A DNA stretch of 64,000 nt from Erwinia billingiae Eb661 (GTDB taxonomy: Bacteria > Pseudomonadota > Gammaproteobacteria > Enterobacterales > Enterobacteriaceae), in assembly GCF_000196615.1 (NCBI RefSeq), contig NC_014306.1, positions 3,658,001 through 3,722,000 on the forward strand, in the 5' to 3' direction. Shown in pieces: positions 30,017 to 39,161 of this stretch. Below the pieces are notes generated by a model. That model saw nothing but the letters and a program-made list of their open reading frames with translations. It had not been told where the DNA came from and ran no database searches. Made by a program: the position numbers and the translations under genes. Positions within the stretch are counted from its first letter, which is position 1; the number at the start of each line of letters is the position of its first letter.

Positions 30017-30030
30017 GTAAACCGGTTCAC
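30017..30030. promoter_or_regulatory. LacI-type operator, distal copy
   Basis: GTAAACCGGTTCAC differs from the proximal operator by one base and lies exactly 150 bases upstream of it. A pair like this is the usual arrangement for repression by DNA looping. No LacI-family gene lies beside the operon. Confidence 0.62.
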
Positions 30031-30112
30031 GTGTCAGCAGCGGGAATTTTCCGTGTTAAATCAAGGATGCAACATCGTTGTGCATAATTGCGCCAGTGTG
30101 AGGCACGGGCAT

Positions 30113-30145
30113 AAAAAAAGGCGACCTGTAAAAGGCCGCCTTTTT
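30113..30145 (-). terminator. Terminator after ansP
   Basis: A stem of about 10-12 pairs with one mismatch (AAAGGCGACC / GGCCGCCTTT) ends 16 bases after the ansP stop. On the minus strand the stem is followed by seven T. Confidence 0.88.
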
Positions 30146-30160
30146 CTGAACGTCTCAGGA

Positions 30161-31630
30161 TTACTTCGCTGAGGTTTCCTTCACCGGTGCATGCTCGGTT
30201 TGCGCCACCGCATGCACGCGCTTGCGCACGCCAAACCAACCGAGGATCAGGATCAACGCAATCAGCGGCACGGCAGCAATGGTGTAAGTCCCGTTAGGGT
30301 AATCAAACGCCATCAGCACCAGCACGCTGGCCAGGAACACCAGCGTCAGCCATGAGGTGAACGGTGCCCACGGCATTTTGAAGCTGACGTCTTCCGCTTT
30401 CCCTTCTTTGATCGCTTTACGCAGACGCATCTGGCAAACCACGATAAAGCCCCAGGAAGAGATGATGCCCAGTGAAGCGATATTCAGCACGATCTCAAAC
30501 ACGCGCGATGGCACGATATAGTTGAGGTAAACCCCAATAATATAGACGCCAATCGTCACCAGGATGCCCATGTAAGGCACCTGCTGACCGCTCATTTTTG
30601 ACATGAACTTAGGTGCCGAGCCGCCCATCGACATCGAACGCAGAATGCGGCCGGTGGAGTACAGGCCGGAGTTAAGGCTGGAAAGCGCCGCGCTCAGCAC
30701 CACGATATTCATGATGCTGCCAACGTAAGGCACGCCCAGTTTCGAGAAGAAGGTGACGAACGGGCTCTGTCCTGCCTGGTAAGCATTCCACGGCAGTAAC
30801 AGCACCAGCAGCACCACCGAGCCAACGTAGAACAGGCCAATACGCCAGATCACGCTGTTGATAGCCTTCGGCAGCATGGTTTTCGGGTCTTTACATTCGC
30901 CGGCCGCCGTCCCCACCAGTTCAATGGAGGCAAAGGCGAAGACCACACCCTGCACCAGCACCAGCGCCGGTAACAGACCGTGCGGGAAGAAACCGCCGTT
31001 ATCGGTGATCAGGTGGAAGCCGGTTGAGTTGCCGTCCAGCGGTTTACCGGTGCCGAGGAACACCACGCCGACAATCAGGAAGATGGCGATAGCCAGTACC
31101 TTGATCAGCGCGAACCAGAACTCCATTTCGGCGAACCACTTTACGCCGATCATGTTCATGGTGCCGACAATCGCCAGCGCGCCCAGCGCGAACACCCACT
31201 GCGGCACATCGCCGAACGCGCCCCAGTAGTGCATATACAGCGCCACCGCCGTGATATCCACGATACCGGTCATAGCCCAGTTGACGAAGTACATCCAGCC
31301 CGCCACGTAGGAGGCTTTTTCGCCAAGGAATTCACGCGCATAGGAAACAAAGCTGCCGCTTGATGGGCGGTGAAGAACCAACTCACCCAGCGCACGCAGG
31401 ATAAAGAAGGAGAAGATGCCACACACTAAATAGACGATTGCCAGCGCCGGGCCGGCAATCTGCAGACGGGCTCCCGCACCAAGAAACAGTCCTGTCCCTA
31501 TCGCCCCACCAATCGCAATCATCTGAACGTGACGATTGTCCATGGCCTTGTGATAGCCAGAGTCATGAGAATTTAACCAACGTCTTCTTGCGGCGCGTTT
31601 GTCTGCGACCGCTGTTTTATCAGCTTTCAT
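30161..31630 (-). CDS. ansP: L-asparagine permease AnsP
   Basis: APC-superfamily amino-acid permease of 489 residues with twelve predicted helices, very close to E. coli AnsP. Landmarks are [35 protein letters not shown] at the N-terminus and [27 protein letters not shown]. The open frame continues upstream to 31888, but the ATG at 31630 has AGGAAAGAAA and gives the family N-terminus. It is transcribed alone. The gene is elsewhere in E. coli, so its place between the ABC operon and narQ is part of the local rearrangement. (L-asparagine specificity is inferred from similarity.). Confidence 0.9.
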   Translation of the reverse strand: MKADKTAVADKRAARRRWLNSHDSGYHKAMDNRHVQMIAIGGAIGTGLFLGAGARLQIAGPALAIVYLVCGIFSFFILRALGELVLHRPSSGSFVSYAREFLGEKASYVAGWMYFVNWAMTGIVDITAVALYMHYWGAFGDVPQWVFALGALAIVGTMNMIGVKWFAEMEFWFALIKVLAIAIFLIVGVVFLGTGKPLDGNSTGFHLITDNGGFFPHGLLPALVLVQGVVFAFASIELVGTAAGECKDPKTMLPKAINSVIWRIGLFYVGSVVLLVLLLPWNAYQAGQSPFVTFFSKLGVPYVGSIMNIVVLSAALSSLNSGLYSTGRILRSMSMGGSAPKFMSKMSGQQVPYMGILVTIGVYIIGVYLNYIVPSRVFEIVLNIASLGIISSWGFIVVCQMRLRKAIKEGKAEDVSFKMPWAPFTSWLTLVFLASVLVLMAFDYPNGTYTIAAVPLIALILILGWFGVRKRVHAVAQTEHAPVKETSAK

Positions 31631-31949
31631 TTTCTTTCCTATTATCCTGTCCACAGTATTACGGTTACCCGTCCCAGGTATCCTGATGTCTGTCGCCAAC
31701 CAAACGATTGCGTCGCAGCACAAACGTCTGGGCAAAAGCCGACTTCCTGTAATTATATTCTTGACGGAAGCGGCAAAATTGCGGCGATGCATCCTAACCG
31801 TTCTGGAAAGCTGACGCAAAAGTTCCGCGCGTGAAATCGTGAGCTTTTGTAATTTTTGCCGGATGGCGCATAAAAAAACCGACCGCAAAGGGCGGTCGGT
31901 TCAGTGAAATCACTAAGGCTACACAGGGGTAAAACGGAGAGGGTACAGC
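31631..31949. other. ansP promoter region and upstream terminator
   Basis: A 319-base gap. The half near 31631-31800 must hold the ansP promoter. The other half carries the terminator of the DUF1471 gene at 31877-31901. No other gene is seen. Confidence 0.5.
31877..31901 (-). terminator. Terminator after the DUF1471 gene
   Basis: A perfect 10-bp stem AACCGACCGC / GCGGTCGGTT with an AAAGG loop; on the minus strand it continues into seven T. It lies about 50 bases beyond the stop at 31950. Confidence 0.92.
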
Positions 31950-32225
31950 TTAACGGTAAATCTCTGCGTTACCGCTCCACAGGCTTGAATCACCCGGGGT
32001 ATCAGCGCGGATAACACGATAGTGCGTGGCGCCCATTTCAGATGCTTTCTGAGAAAGCTGATGGGTTGCGTCATCCAGCGAACCGCTAACGGCCGAGACG
32101 GACACCGTACCCATTGATTGCAGATTCTGGCTCTGCTGCGCATCGACCTGAGTAGCGGCCAATGCTGAGAAAGAGGTTGCAGCTAAAAGAGTGGCGGCGA
32201 CAAGCGCAGGTATTTTGATATTCAT
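31950..32225 (-). CDS. DUF1471 (YdgH/BhsA/McbA-type) periplasmic small protein
   Basis: Small exported protein of 91 residues. The signal peptide ends at FSALA-ATQVDAQQ. The mature domain follows the DUF1471 pattern, with MGTVSVSAVSGSLDDATHQLSQKASEMGATHYRVI. Members such as BhsA, McbA and YhcN are stress-induced and influence biofilm and membrane permeability; which member this is cannot be said. AGGAAATCAATT precedes the ATG, and a strong terminator follows, so it is a single-gene unit. Confidence 0.88.
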   Translation of the reverse strand: MNIKIPALVAATLLAATSFSALAATQVDAQQSQNLQSMGTVSVSAVSGSLDDATHQLSQKASEMGATHYRVIRADTPGDSSLWSGNAEIYR

Positions 32226-32604
32226 AATTGATTTCCTCGTCGAAAGTTATCATTCGTCAGAAAGTTGATGTTGGTTACGGAATCAATTATGACCATGCTA
32301 ATGAAAAGCAGGGTGAGCGAGGGGTAAAGGTGTTTAAGGATTGTGAAGAGATCGCGGATTTATCTTAAGAAGCGTCAATAAAAGTTACATTTAACCTGGG
32401 ATGTAAACAGAGGTGTCAAACCGCACGGGGGAGATACATTTAATCGGGTATTTTAAGCAGTGAAACCACTGTATCCGGGTTGCCACGGCGCTTCAAGCGA
32501 TACACCGCACGTTTTGAACATTCTTTTTTGCAGCCGCTTCAGGTCAGTATTTTGCTTGTGGGTTGCGGCTATACTGACCGCCTCTCTGATAAAGGATAAG
32601 CCGG
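32226..32604. promoter_or_regulatory. Intergenic region between DUF1471 gene and narQ, with interlocked inverted repeats
   Basis: The 379-base divergent gap carries promoters for both genes. Close to narQ, GGTCAGTAT (32542-32550) pairs with ATACTGACC (32571-32579), while AGCCGC (32532-32537) pairs with GCGGCT (32565-32570). The two stems interlock, so an RNA could form a pseudoknot or one stem at a time. The second arm ends 25 bases before the narQ start codon. No function is known to me. Confidence 0.5.
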
Positions 32605-34263
32605 ATGTTTAAACGTTCCGTCACTGGCAGCCTCGCCCGCGCGCTGTTCGCCATTGCCCTGCTTTCAGTGCTGTCGACCGGTCTGGCGCTGCTGACGCTC
32701 TCCACCAGCCTGCGCGATGCGGAAGCGGTGAACATTGCCGGATCCCTGCGGATGCAAAGCTATCGACTGGCGTGGGATGCTGCCAGCCAGCGGTCTGAAT
32801 TGCCGAAAGATATCGCCGCGTATCAGAAATCCGTGCAGGCGCCGCCTTTGAAAGCGTTGGATCGGGCCTATGTGCCGGAGAGTGTCCGGGCCCGCTATCA
32901 TGCCCTGCTCCATGACTGGCAGAGCCTGCAGCCGGCGTTACTGGCGGGAGAGACTCAGCACTACCAGCAAAACGTCTCCTTATATGTCGCGCAGATCGAT
33001 CGCTTTGTGCTGGCGCTGCAGCACTGGGCCGAACTGAAGATGAAACTGGTGGCCGGCGTCAGCCTGCTCGGCTTTATCGCCATCGCCCTGCTGGTGTTTC
33101 TGACGTTAAGACGGGTGAAGCGCCAGGTGGTGATCCCGCTGAATAAGCTGGTGAACGCCAGCCATGAGATTGAGCAGGCCCATTTTCAGCACGCGCCGCT
33201 GGATACCGGACTGAGCAACGAACTGGGCGTGCTGGCCCGCGCCTTCACCAGCATGTCGGCTGAACTGGATAAGCAGGTGCAACGCCTCGAACAGGCGGTA
33301 AAAGAGAAAACCAGCGACCTGAGTCAGGCTAACCGCCATCTGGCGCTGCTCTATCACTGCTCGGAAACCCTTAACCGCCACCTGAATCCTGCCGACGCCT
33401 GGCCGGAGGTGCTGGAGAAAGTCATTGAACATCAAGGCCTCAGCGCGATTGAACTGAGCGCCGATCCCCACGGCACGCTGAGCGCTGGCCAGCCGAATCC
33501 CCATCTGCCGTGGCTGAGCCTGCCGCTGGCGGAGAAGCCCGCATCGGCATTACGCTGGCAGGCAACAACCAGTGAGCCGCAACTGATGCAGGGACTGGCC
33601 ACCATGCTGGCCCGTTCGCTGCAACTCGATCGCGCGCAGCAAAGAGTTCACCATCTGCTGGTGATCGAGGAGCGCGCCACCATCGCCCGCGAGCTGCATG
33701 ATTCCCTGGCACAGTCCCTCGCCTATCTGCGCATTCAGCTCGCCAGGCTGAAACGGGTGGTCGACAGCAAGGCGGAACAGGCGTTGGCGATTGTGGCTGA
33801 GATCGATCGCGCCCTGACCGAAGCGAATATTCAGCTGCGCGAGTTACTGACCACCTTCCGCCTGTCGGTTGAACCCGCAGATTTAGCCACCGCGCTGCGC
33901 CAGGCGATCGCCACCCTGCGCACGCAGTCCAGCGCTGAAATCGTGTTAGAGAGTGAGCCAGCAGTACAGCACCTGGAGGCACAACAGCAGGTTCATGTGC
34001 TGCAAATCGTGCGCGAAGCCCTGCTCAATGCCATTCGTCATGCCCAGGCATCGCGGATTGTGATCCGCTGCAGCCGCATGGATTCGGGAGAAAATCTGAT
34101 TGAAATTCATGATGATGGTGTCGGTATCGCCGACGCGGCCTCGCCACCCGGGCATTACGGCCTGTCGATTATGCAGGAACGGGCCAAAAGCCTGCGCGGC
34201 GGCATAACCATCTGTTCCGCCGGCCACCAGGGGACCACCGTCTCATTACGCTTCCCGGCATAG
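32605..34263 (+). CDS. narQ: Nitrate/nitrite sensor histidine kinase NarQ
   Basis: Membrane sensor of 552 residues (E. coli 566) that phosphorylates NarL/NarP. Helix 1 is at about 10-32, followed by the nitrate-binding P-box (DAEAVNIAGSLRMQSYR, 38-54). The periplasmic domain reaches about 146 and helix 2 is at 148-168. A HAMP segment, a GAF-like region and a HisKA_3 domain follow; the phospho-acceptor is His365 in ARELHDSLAQ. The ATPase domain has HDDGVGIAD and HYGLSIMQERA. AAGGATAAGCCGG precedes the ATG. No narL/narP or nitrate reductase is in the window. Confidence 0.95.
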   Translation: MFKRSVTGSLARALFAIALLSVLSTGLALLTLSTSLRDAEAVNIAGSLRMQSYRLAWDAASQRSELPKDIAAYQKSVQAPPLKALDRAYVPESVRARYHALLHDWQSLQPALLAGETQHYQQNVSLYVAQIDRFVLALQHWAELKMKLVAGVSLLGFIAIALLVFLTLRRVKRQVVIPLNKLVNASHEIEQAHFQHAPLDTGLSNELGVLARAFTSMSAELDKQVQRLEQAVKEKTSDLSQANRHLALLYHCSETLNRHLNPADAWPEVLEKVIEHQGLSAIELSADPHGTLSAGQPNPHLPWLSLPLAEKPASALRWQATTSEPQLMQGLATMLARSLQLDRAQQRVHHLLVIEERATIARELHDSLAQSLAYLRIQLARLKRVVDSKAEQALAIVAEIDRALTEANIQLRELLTTFRLSVEPADLATALRQAIATLRTQSSAEIVLESEPAVQHLEAQQQVHVLQIVREALLNAIRHAQASRIVIRCSRMDSGENLIEIHDDGVGIADAASPPGHYGLSIMQERAKSLRGGITICSAGHQGTTVSLRFPA

Positions 34264-34363
34264 CGATGAGGTCACGGTCGTCAGATCAGATATTGCTGAT
34301 GGCACAAGGGCTGACGGCGTACGTCTGCGGACGAATTAGCACGATAATTTACACTTTCTCCTC

Positions 34364-34380
34364 ATTTTCTCCACGATTCT
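34364..34380. promoter_or_regulatory. Candidate BaeR box upstream of acrD
   Basis: ATTTTCTCCACGATTCT resembles the BaeR recognition sequence TTTTTCTCCATDATTGGC reported for E. coli acrD and mdtA. It lies about 145 bases upstream of the acrD start. Resemblance by eye only. Confidence 0.4.
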
Positions 34381-34525
34381 TCACAATGCTGAGGGTAAAG
34401 TGTTTGCTGCCGAAGCAGTTTGAATAAACTAGAAAAATTTGCGGCGGACCGGATTTCAGAAGCCCGCGCCCAAGAATAAGGCCGGCGCATTTCCTTTCCC
34501 GATTACTTGCCAGGAGCCTTTTTCA

Positions 34526-37500
34526 ATGGCGAATTTTTTTATCGATCGCCCGATCTTCGCGTGGGTGATAGCGATTTTACTTTGCCTGACCGGCACACTG
34601 GCTATTTTAAAACTCCCCATTGAGCAATATCCCGACCTGGCTCCGCCTAACGTCCGCATCACTGCCAACTATCCTGGTGCCTCCGCCGAAACGCTGGAGA
34701 ATACCGTAACCCAGGTTATCGAACAGAATATGACGGGCATCGATAACATGATGTACATGTCTTCCCAGAGCAGTAATACCGGGCAGGCAACCATCACCCT
34801 GACCTTTACCGCCGGAACCAACCCGGATGAAGCGCGCCAGCAGGTGCAGAACCAGCTGCAGGCCGCGCTGCGTAAGCTGCCGCAGGACGTGCAGACCCAG
34901 GGCGTCACGGTCACCAAAACCGGTGACACCAATATTTTGATGGTGGCGTTCGTCTCCACCGACGGCAGTATGGATAAGCAGGATATTTCCGACTACGTCG
35001 CCAGTAACGTGCAGGATCCACTTAGCCGTATTGATGGCGTGGGTGAAGTGGATGCTTACGGTTCGCAGTACGCGATGCGCATCTGGCTCGATCCCAACAA
35101 GATGATCAATTACGCCCTGACCACCTCGGATATTGTTTCGGCGATTGAGTCGCAAAACAGTCAGGTGGCCGTGGGTCAGCTGGGCGGCCTGCCGTCTGTC
35201 GATCGCCAGGCGCTGAATGCCACCATTAACTCGCAATCCCTGTTAAACACGCCGCAGCAGTTCCGCGATATCACCCTGCGGGTAAACCAGGACGGGTCAG
35301 AAGTAAAACTCGGCGACGTGGCGGATGTGGCACTGGGCGCGGAGAAATATGACTTCCTCAGCCAGTACAACGGCCAGGCCGCCTCCGGTCTGGGGATCAA
35401 GCTGGCGTCCGGCGCGAATGAGCTGCAAACCGATGAGCTGGTGCGCGCCCGTATTGAAGAGCTGTCGCACTTCTTCCCACACGGGCTGAAAGCAGAGGTC
35501 GCTTATGAAACCACGCCGTTTGTTAAAGCGTCGATTGAGGACGTGGTCAAAACCCTGATTGAAGCGGTGATCCTGGTATTTGTGGTGATGTATCTGTTTA
35601 TGCAGAACTTCCGCGCCACGCTGATCCCGACCATCGCCGTGCCGGTGGTGTTGCTCGGGACCTTTACCATCCTGTCTGCCTTCGGTTTCAGTATCAACAC
35701 CCTGACCATGTTCGCCATGGTGCTGGCAATCGGGCTGCTGGTCGATGACGCCATTGTGGTGGTGGAGAACGTTGAGCGAATAATGAGTGAAGAAGGACTC
35801 TCGCCGCGTGATGCCACCCGAAAATCGATGGGACAGATTCAGGGCGCGCTGGTGGGGATTGCGCTGGTGCTGTCAGCGGTATTTATTCCGATGGCCTTCT
35901 TTGGCGGCACCACCGGAGCAATCTACCGTCAGTTCTCGGTGACCATCGTGTCCGCCATGGTGCTGTCGGTGCTGGTGGCGATGATCCTGACCCCTGCCCT
36001 GTGCGCCACGCTGCTTAAACCTATCGCTAAGGGCCATCATCATGGTCGCCGCGGGTTCTTCGGCTGGTTCAACCGCATGTTCAACCGTAATGCCGAACGC
36101 TATGAACGTGGCGTGGGCAAAATTCTGGCGAAAGCCGGACGCTGGATGGTGCTCTATGTGCTGCTGATCGCCGGGATGGCCTTTATGTTCCTGCGCTTGC
36201 CGACCTCCTTCCTGCCGCTTGAAGACCGTGGCGTGTTCACCACCCAGGTGCAGTTACCGCCGGGTTCCACGCTGCAGGAAACCAATAAGGTGGTTAATAA
36301 GGTTGAGCAGTACTATCTGACCGAGGAGAAGAACAACGTGCTGTCGGTGTTCTCGACCATTGGTGCCGGTCCAGGCGGGAATGGTCAGAACGTGGCGCGT
36401 ATGTTTGTCCGCTTAAAAGACTGGGGAGACCGCCCAGGCGCCGAAAACACCTCCTTCGCGATCATTGAACGGGCAACGGCCGCCTTTAAGAAGTTCAAAG
36501 AAGGCCGCGTGATTGCCAGCAGCCCGCCGGCCATTACCGGGCTGGGGAACTCAGCCGGATTTGATATGGAATTGCAGGATCACGCCGGCCTGGGCCACGA
36601 TGCGTTGATGAAGGCGCGCGATCGGCTGCTGACCGCCGCCGAGGGCAATACCTCGTTAGTGCGCGTGCGCCATAACGGTCTGGATGATACGCCGCAGTTA
36701 CGGATTAACGTCGACCAGCATAAAGCTCAGGCGCTGGGGGTTTCCATTGATGATATCAATAACACCCTGCAGACCGGCTGGGGCTCGACCTACGTTAACG
36801 ATTTCCTTGACCGTGGCCGCGTGAAGAAGGTCTATGTTCAGGCCGCAGCAAAATACCGCATGTTGCCGGACGACATCAGCAAGTGGTACGTCCGCAACAG
36901 CAGCGGCGGCATGGTGCCGTTTACCGCATTCGCCACCACCAGTTGGGAAACCGGTTCGCCACGCCTGGAGCGCTATAACGGCTATTCCGCGGTGGAAATT
37001 GTCGGTGAGTCCGGTCAGGGCATCAGTACCGGTACCGCCATGGACGTGATGGAAAATCTGGTCAGCAAACTGCCTACCGGCTTTGGCCTGCAATGGACCG
37101 GCGCGTCCTATCAGGAACGGATGTCCGGCTCGCAGGCGCCTGCGCTGTATGCTATTTCTCTGCTGGTGGTGTTCCTCTGTCTGGCGGCACTGTATGAGAG
37201 CTGGTCGATTCCGTTCTCGGTGATGCTGGTGGTGCCGCTCGGCGTGATCGGCGCGCTGGTGGCCACTTGGGCACGCGGTCTGGAAAATGACGTTTACTTC
37301 CAGGTTGGCCTGTTGACGGTTATCGGCCTGTCGGCGAAGAATGCCATTCTGATTGTGGAATTCGCCAATGAAATCAATTCAAAAGGCCGGGATCTGCTGG
37401 AATCGACCCTGGAAGCCTCGAAACAGCGTCTGCGTCCGATTCTGATGACCTCACTGGCCTTTATCTTTGGCGTATTGCCGATGGTGATCAGTAACGGGGC

Positions 37501-37642
37501 CGGCTCCAGTAGCCAGCATGCGGTGGGCACGGGCGTGATGGGCGGTATGATTTCCGCCACGGTGCTGGCGATCTTCTTTGTCCCGCTGTTCTTTGTGTTA
37601 GTCAGACGGCGCTTCCCGGTACAGGAAAAACCCGGCAAATAA
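34526..37642 (+). CDS. acrD: Multidrug efflux RND pump AcrD
   Basis: Inner-membrane proton-driven pump of 1038 residues (E. coli AcrD 1037), which exports aminoglycosides and other amphiphilic compounds with AcrA and TolC. It begins [19 protein letters not shown]. The proton-relay Asp-Asp pair is in [22 protein letters not shown], and the second repeat ends with [22 protein letters not shown]. The frame opens at 34439, but CCAGGAGCC supports the start at 34526. It stands alone without a membrane-fusion partner gene, as in E. coli. A close terminator follows. Confidence 0.95.
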   Translation: MANFFIDRPIFAWVIAILLCLTGTLAILKLPIEQYPDLAPPNVRITANYPGASAETLENTVTQVIEQNMTGIDNMMYMSSQSSNTGQATITLTFTAGTNPDEARQQVQNQLQAALRKLPQDVQTQGVTVTKTGDTNILMVAFVSTDGSMDKQDISDYVASNVQDPLSRIDGVGEVDAYGSQYAMRIWLDPNKMINYALTTSDIVSAIESQNSQVAVGQLGGLPSVDRQALNATINSQSLLNTPQQFRDITLRVNQDGSEVKLGDVADVALGAEKYDFLSQYNGQAASGLGIKLASGANELQTDELVRARIEELSHFFPHGLKAEVAYETTPFVKASIEDVVKTLIEAVILVFVVMYLFMQNFRATLIPTIAVPVVLLGTFTILSAFGFSINTLTMFAMVLAIGLLVDDAIVVVENVERIMSEEGLSPRDATRKSMGQIQGALVGIALVLSAVFIPMAFFGGTTGAIYRQFSVTIVSAMVLSVLVAMILTPALCATLLKPIAKGHHHGRRGFFGWFNRMFNRNAERYERGVGKILAKAGRWMVLYVLLIAGMAFMFLRLPTSFLPLEDRGVFTTQVQLPPGSTLQETNKVVNKVEQYYLTEEKNNVLSVFSTIGAGPGGNGQNVARMFVRLKDWGDRPGAENTSFAIIERATAAFKKFKEGRVIASSPPAITGLGNSAGFDMELQDHAGLGHDALMKARDRLLTAAEGNTSLVRVRHNGLDDTPQLRINVDQHKAQALGVSIDDINNTLQTGWGSTYVNDFLDRGRVKKVYVQAAAKYRMLPDDISKWYVRNSSGGMVPFTAFATTSWETGSPRLERYNGYSAVEIVGESGQGISTGTAMDVMENLVSKLPTGFGLQWTGASYQERMSGSQAPALYAISLLVVFLCLAALYESWSIPFSVMLVVPLGVIGALVATWARGLENDVYFQVGLLTVIGLSAKNAILIVEFANEINSKGRDLLESTLEASKQRLRPILMTSLAFIFGVLPMVISNGAGSSSQHAVGTGVMGGMISATVLAIFFVPLFFVLVRRRFPVQEKPGK

Positions 37643-37648
37643 ACGAAC

Positions 37649-37679
37649 AAAGGCAGCACCGAGGTGCTGCCTTTTTCTG
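37649..37679 (+). terminator. Terminator after acrD
   Basis: An 11-bp stem AAAGGCAGCAC / GTGCTGCCTTT (37649-37659, 37664-37674) with a CGAG loop and a TTTTTCT tail. Confidence 0.92.
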
Positions 37680-37727
37680 TTCTGGAGGTGGCCGGTGTTG
37701 CCCGATCCGCCTTACTTAAAGAAGGTG

Positions 37728-37790
37728 TTATTTACGCGTTAACATTGCTTCGATAAAGTCTTTCCAGGTCCCCATTTCTGTATCAATCAT
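37728..37790 (-). CDS. ypfM: Small protein YpfM (20 residues)
   Basis: A 20-codon gene encoding MIDTEMGTWKDFIEAMLTRK, clearly the homologue of the 19-residue E. coli YpfM (which contains NWKDFIEVMLRK) and in the same place downstream of acrD. AGAGGTGATTT is an excellent ribosome site before the ATG at 37790. Its function is unknown; the conserved core is the W-K-D-F-I-E-x-M-L stretch, which could form an amphipathic helix. It is convergent with acrD. Confidence 0.9.
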   Translation of the reverse strand: MIDTEMGTWKDFIEAMLTRK

Positions 37791-37979
37791 AAATCACCTC
37801 TCTTTTATTGTGGGTCCATTATAGGATTAATCCTAAGGCGAAGTGAATCATTTTCGCTCACCCATACCATCGGCAGTTTCGATCAAAACTGTAATTTGCG
37901 TGGCAGGACACAGTTCTGCCGTTATCATTGGCAGACTAATCAATAGCGTGATTATCGTTCGAAAACCAGAGGGAAAAGC

Positions 37980-38423
37980 ATGATTCAGATGGTACTGACG
38001 ACCTCTTACGAAAAACCTGACGTCGACTGGCAGGAACTGGCCGATCTTATCGAGCGCGCCGGCCTTAGCCGCCGCGATCCGCACACTCTTCAGCGCGCCT
38101 ATCAGCATTCTCAGTTTGTCTGGTTTGGCTACGTCGAAGGTAAGCTGATGGCGACGGCGCATGCCATTAGCGACATGACCTATGCTTCCTACCTTTCCGA
38201 TGTGATTGTCGACGCGACTTTCCAGGGCAAGGGATATGGCGGGCAATTGATGGCGGCGATTATGCAAGCGCTGGCGCCCTGTGGAAAAGTCTTTATCTAC
38301 TCAATGCCGGACAAAATCAGCTTCTATAAGAAACTGGGCTATGCGCCATTAACGACCGGGATGATTTATGCAGAAGGGACGGCATTACTGAGGTTGCAGG
38401 AGAAGGGATTCGTCAGCGGATAG
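37980..38423 (+). CDS. GNAT-family N-acetyltransferase
   Basis: Acetyltransferase-fold protein of 147 residues. The acetyl-CoA loop is FQGKGYGGQL in motif A after SDVIVDA; the later SFYKKLGYAP is the usual motif B. GAGGGAAAAGC precedes the ATG at 37980. It has no counterpart here in E. coli (where yffB follows ypfM). The acceptor is unknown; it is not adjacent to an antitoxin or resistance gene that would hint at it. A GC-rich hairpin without a T-run follows at 38429-38447. Confidence 0.85.
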   Translation: MIQMVLTTSYEKPDVDWQELADLIERAGLSRRDPHTLQRAYQHSQFVWFGYVEGKLMATAHAISDMTYASYLSDVIVDATFQGKGYGGQLMAAIMQALAPCGKVFIYSMPDKISFYKKLGYAPLTTGMIYAEGTALLRLQEKGFVSG

Positions 38424-38461
38424 AACCTGGGGGGCCCTGCGCCCCCCATCCACGTCCACTG

Positions 38462-38656
38462 TTATTTCAGAACTATCACTTTATCGTAGCCGCCGCTCTC
38501 GCTGTCGATATGCGTTTTGGCATCGGGATGGTCCAGCATCACCGCCTCAACGATGTGATTGAACTCATCACACCGGCTGGTTTTCTTCCGCACGATCACG
38601 ATCATTGATTGTGTCTCTTCAACCGAATGGGCGGAAGACGCTTTCATATAGTTCAT
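38462..38656 (-). CDS. Small hypothetical protein (64 residues)
   Basis: I do not recognise a family. The protein has 64 residues, no signal peptide or membrane segment, a hydrophobic strand MIVIVRKK in the middle and a C-terminal GGYDKVIVLK. The start at 38656 is supported by the strong site AAGGAGGGACAAT; a second ATG three codons later is also possible. The alternating strand/helix pattern suggests a small compact alpha-beta fold. It is divergent from yffB and convergent with the acetyltransferase. Confidence 0.72.
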   Translation of the reverse strand: MNYMKASSAHSVEETQSMIVIVRKKTSRCDEFNHIVEAVMLDHPDAKTHIDSESGGYDKVIVLK

Positions 38657-38799
38657 ATTGTCCCTCCTTACGCTAAGTCTCTGTCTGGGTGATGATATTC
38701 TGTGCTTCCCTGCTGCCTCGCAGGCGCATCCGTTGTAGACTAACCGCCTGAACAGTATCGAATATAGTTGAAACCCACAGAAAAAAGAAGGGAACCGTC

Positions 38800-39159
38800 A
38801 TGCTTACAATGTACGGCATCAAAAATTGCGACACCATTAAGAAGGCGCGAAAGTACCTGGAAGCTGAGGCGGTGGCCTATCAGTTTCATGACTACCGCGC
38901 CGATGGCCTGGACAGCGCAACCTTACAGGGCTTCATCGACGTGCTGGGCTGGGAAGCCTTGCTGAATACCCGTGGCACCACGTGGCGCAAGCTCAGCGAA
39001 GAAACGCGCAATGGGGTGAATAATGCGGCAACTGCTCGCGAACTGATGCTGGAACAGCCGGCAATCATCAAACGCCCGTTGCTCTGCAGCGCAGACGGCT
39101 CTATGCTGCTGGGCTTTAGTGAAGCAACCTACCAGCCATTTATTTCGGAGAAGTCCTGA
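38800..39159 (+). CDS. yffB: Spx/ArsC-like thioredoxin-fold protein YffB
   Basis: ArsC-family protein of 119 residues with one conserved cysteine, Cys10 in [17 protein letters not shown]. coli YffB resembles arsenate reductase but lacks the full arginine set and its role is not established; reduction of glutathione-linked substrates has been proposed. [15 protein letters not shown] and IIKRPLL are the family signatures. It is immediately upstream of dapE (2 bases), and probably cotranscribed with it as in E. coli. Confidence 0.92.
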   Translation: MLTMYGIKNCDTIKKARKYLEAEAVAYQFHDYRADGLDSATLQGFIDVLGWEALLNTRGTTWRKLSEETRNGVNNAATARELMLEQPAIIKRPLLCSADGSMLLGFSEATYQPFISEKS

Positions 39160-39161
39160 TT

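Noticed and set aside
36945..36960. GAAACCGGTTCGCC inside acrD as a further copy of the LacI-type operator
   Set aside because: It lies within coding sequence, is not palindromic beyond the core, and is expected by chance.
37848..38267. A 139-codon open frame on the minus strand
   Set aside because: Antisense to the GNAT gene, which has a good ribosome site and acetyl-CoA motif.
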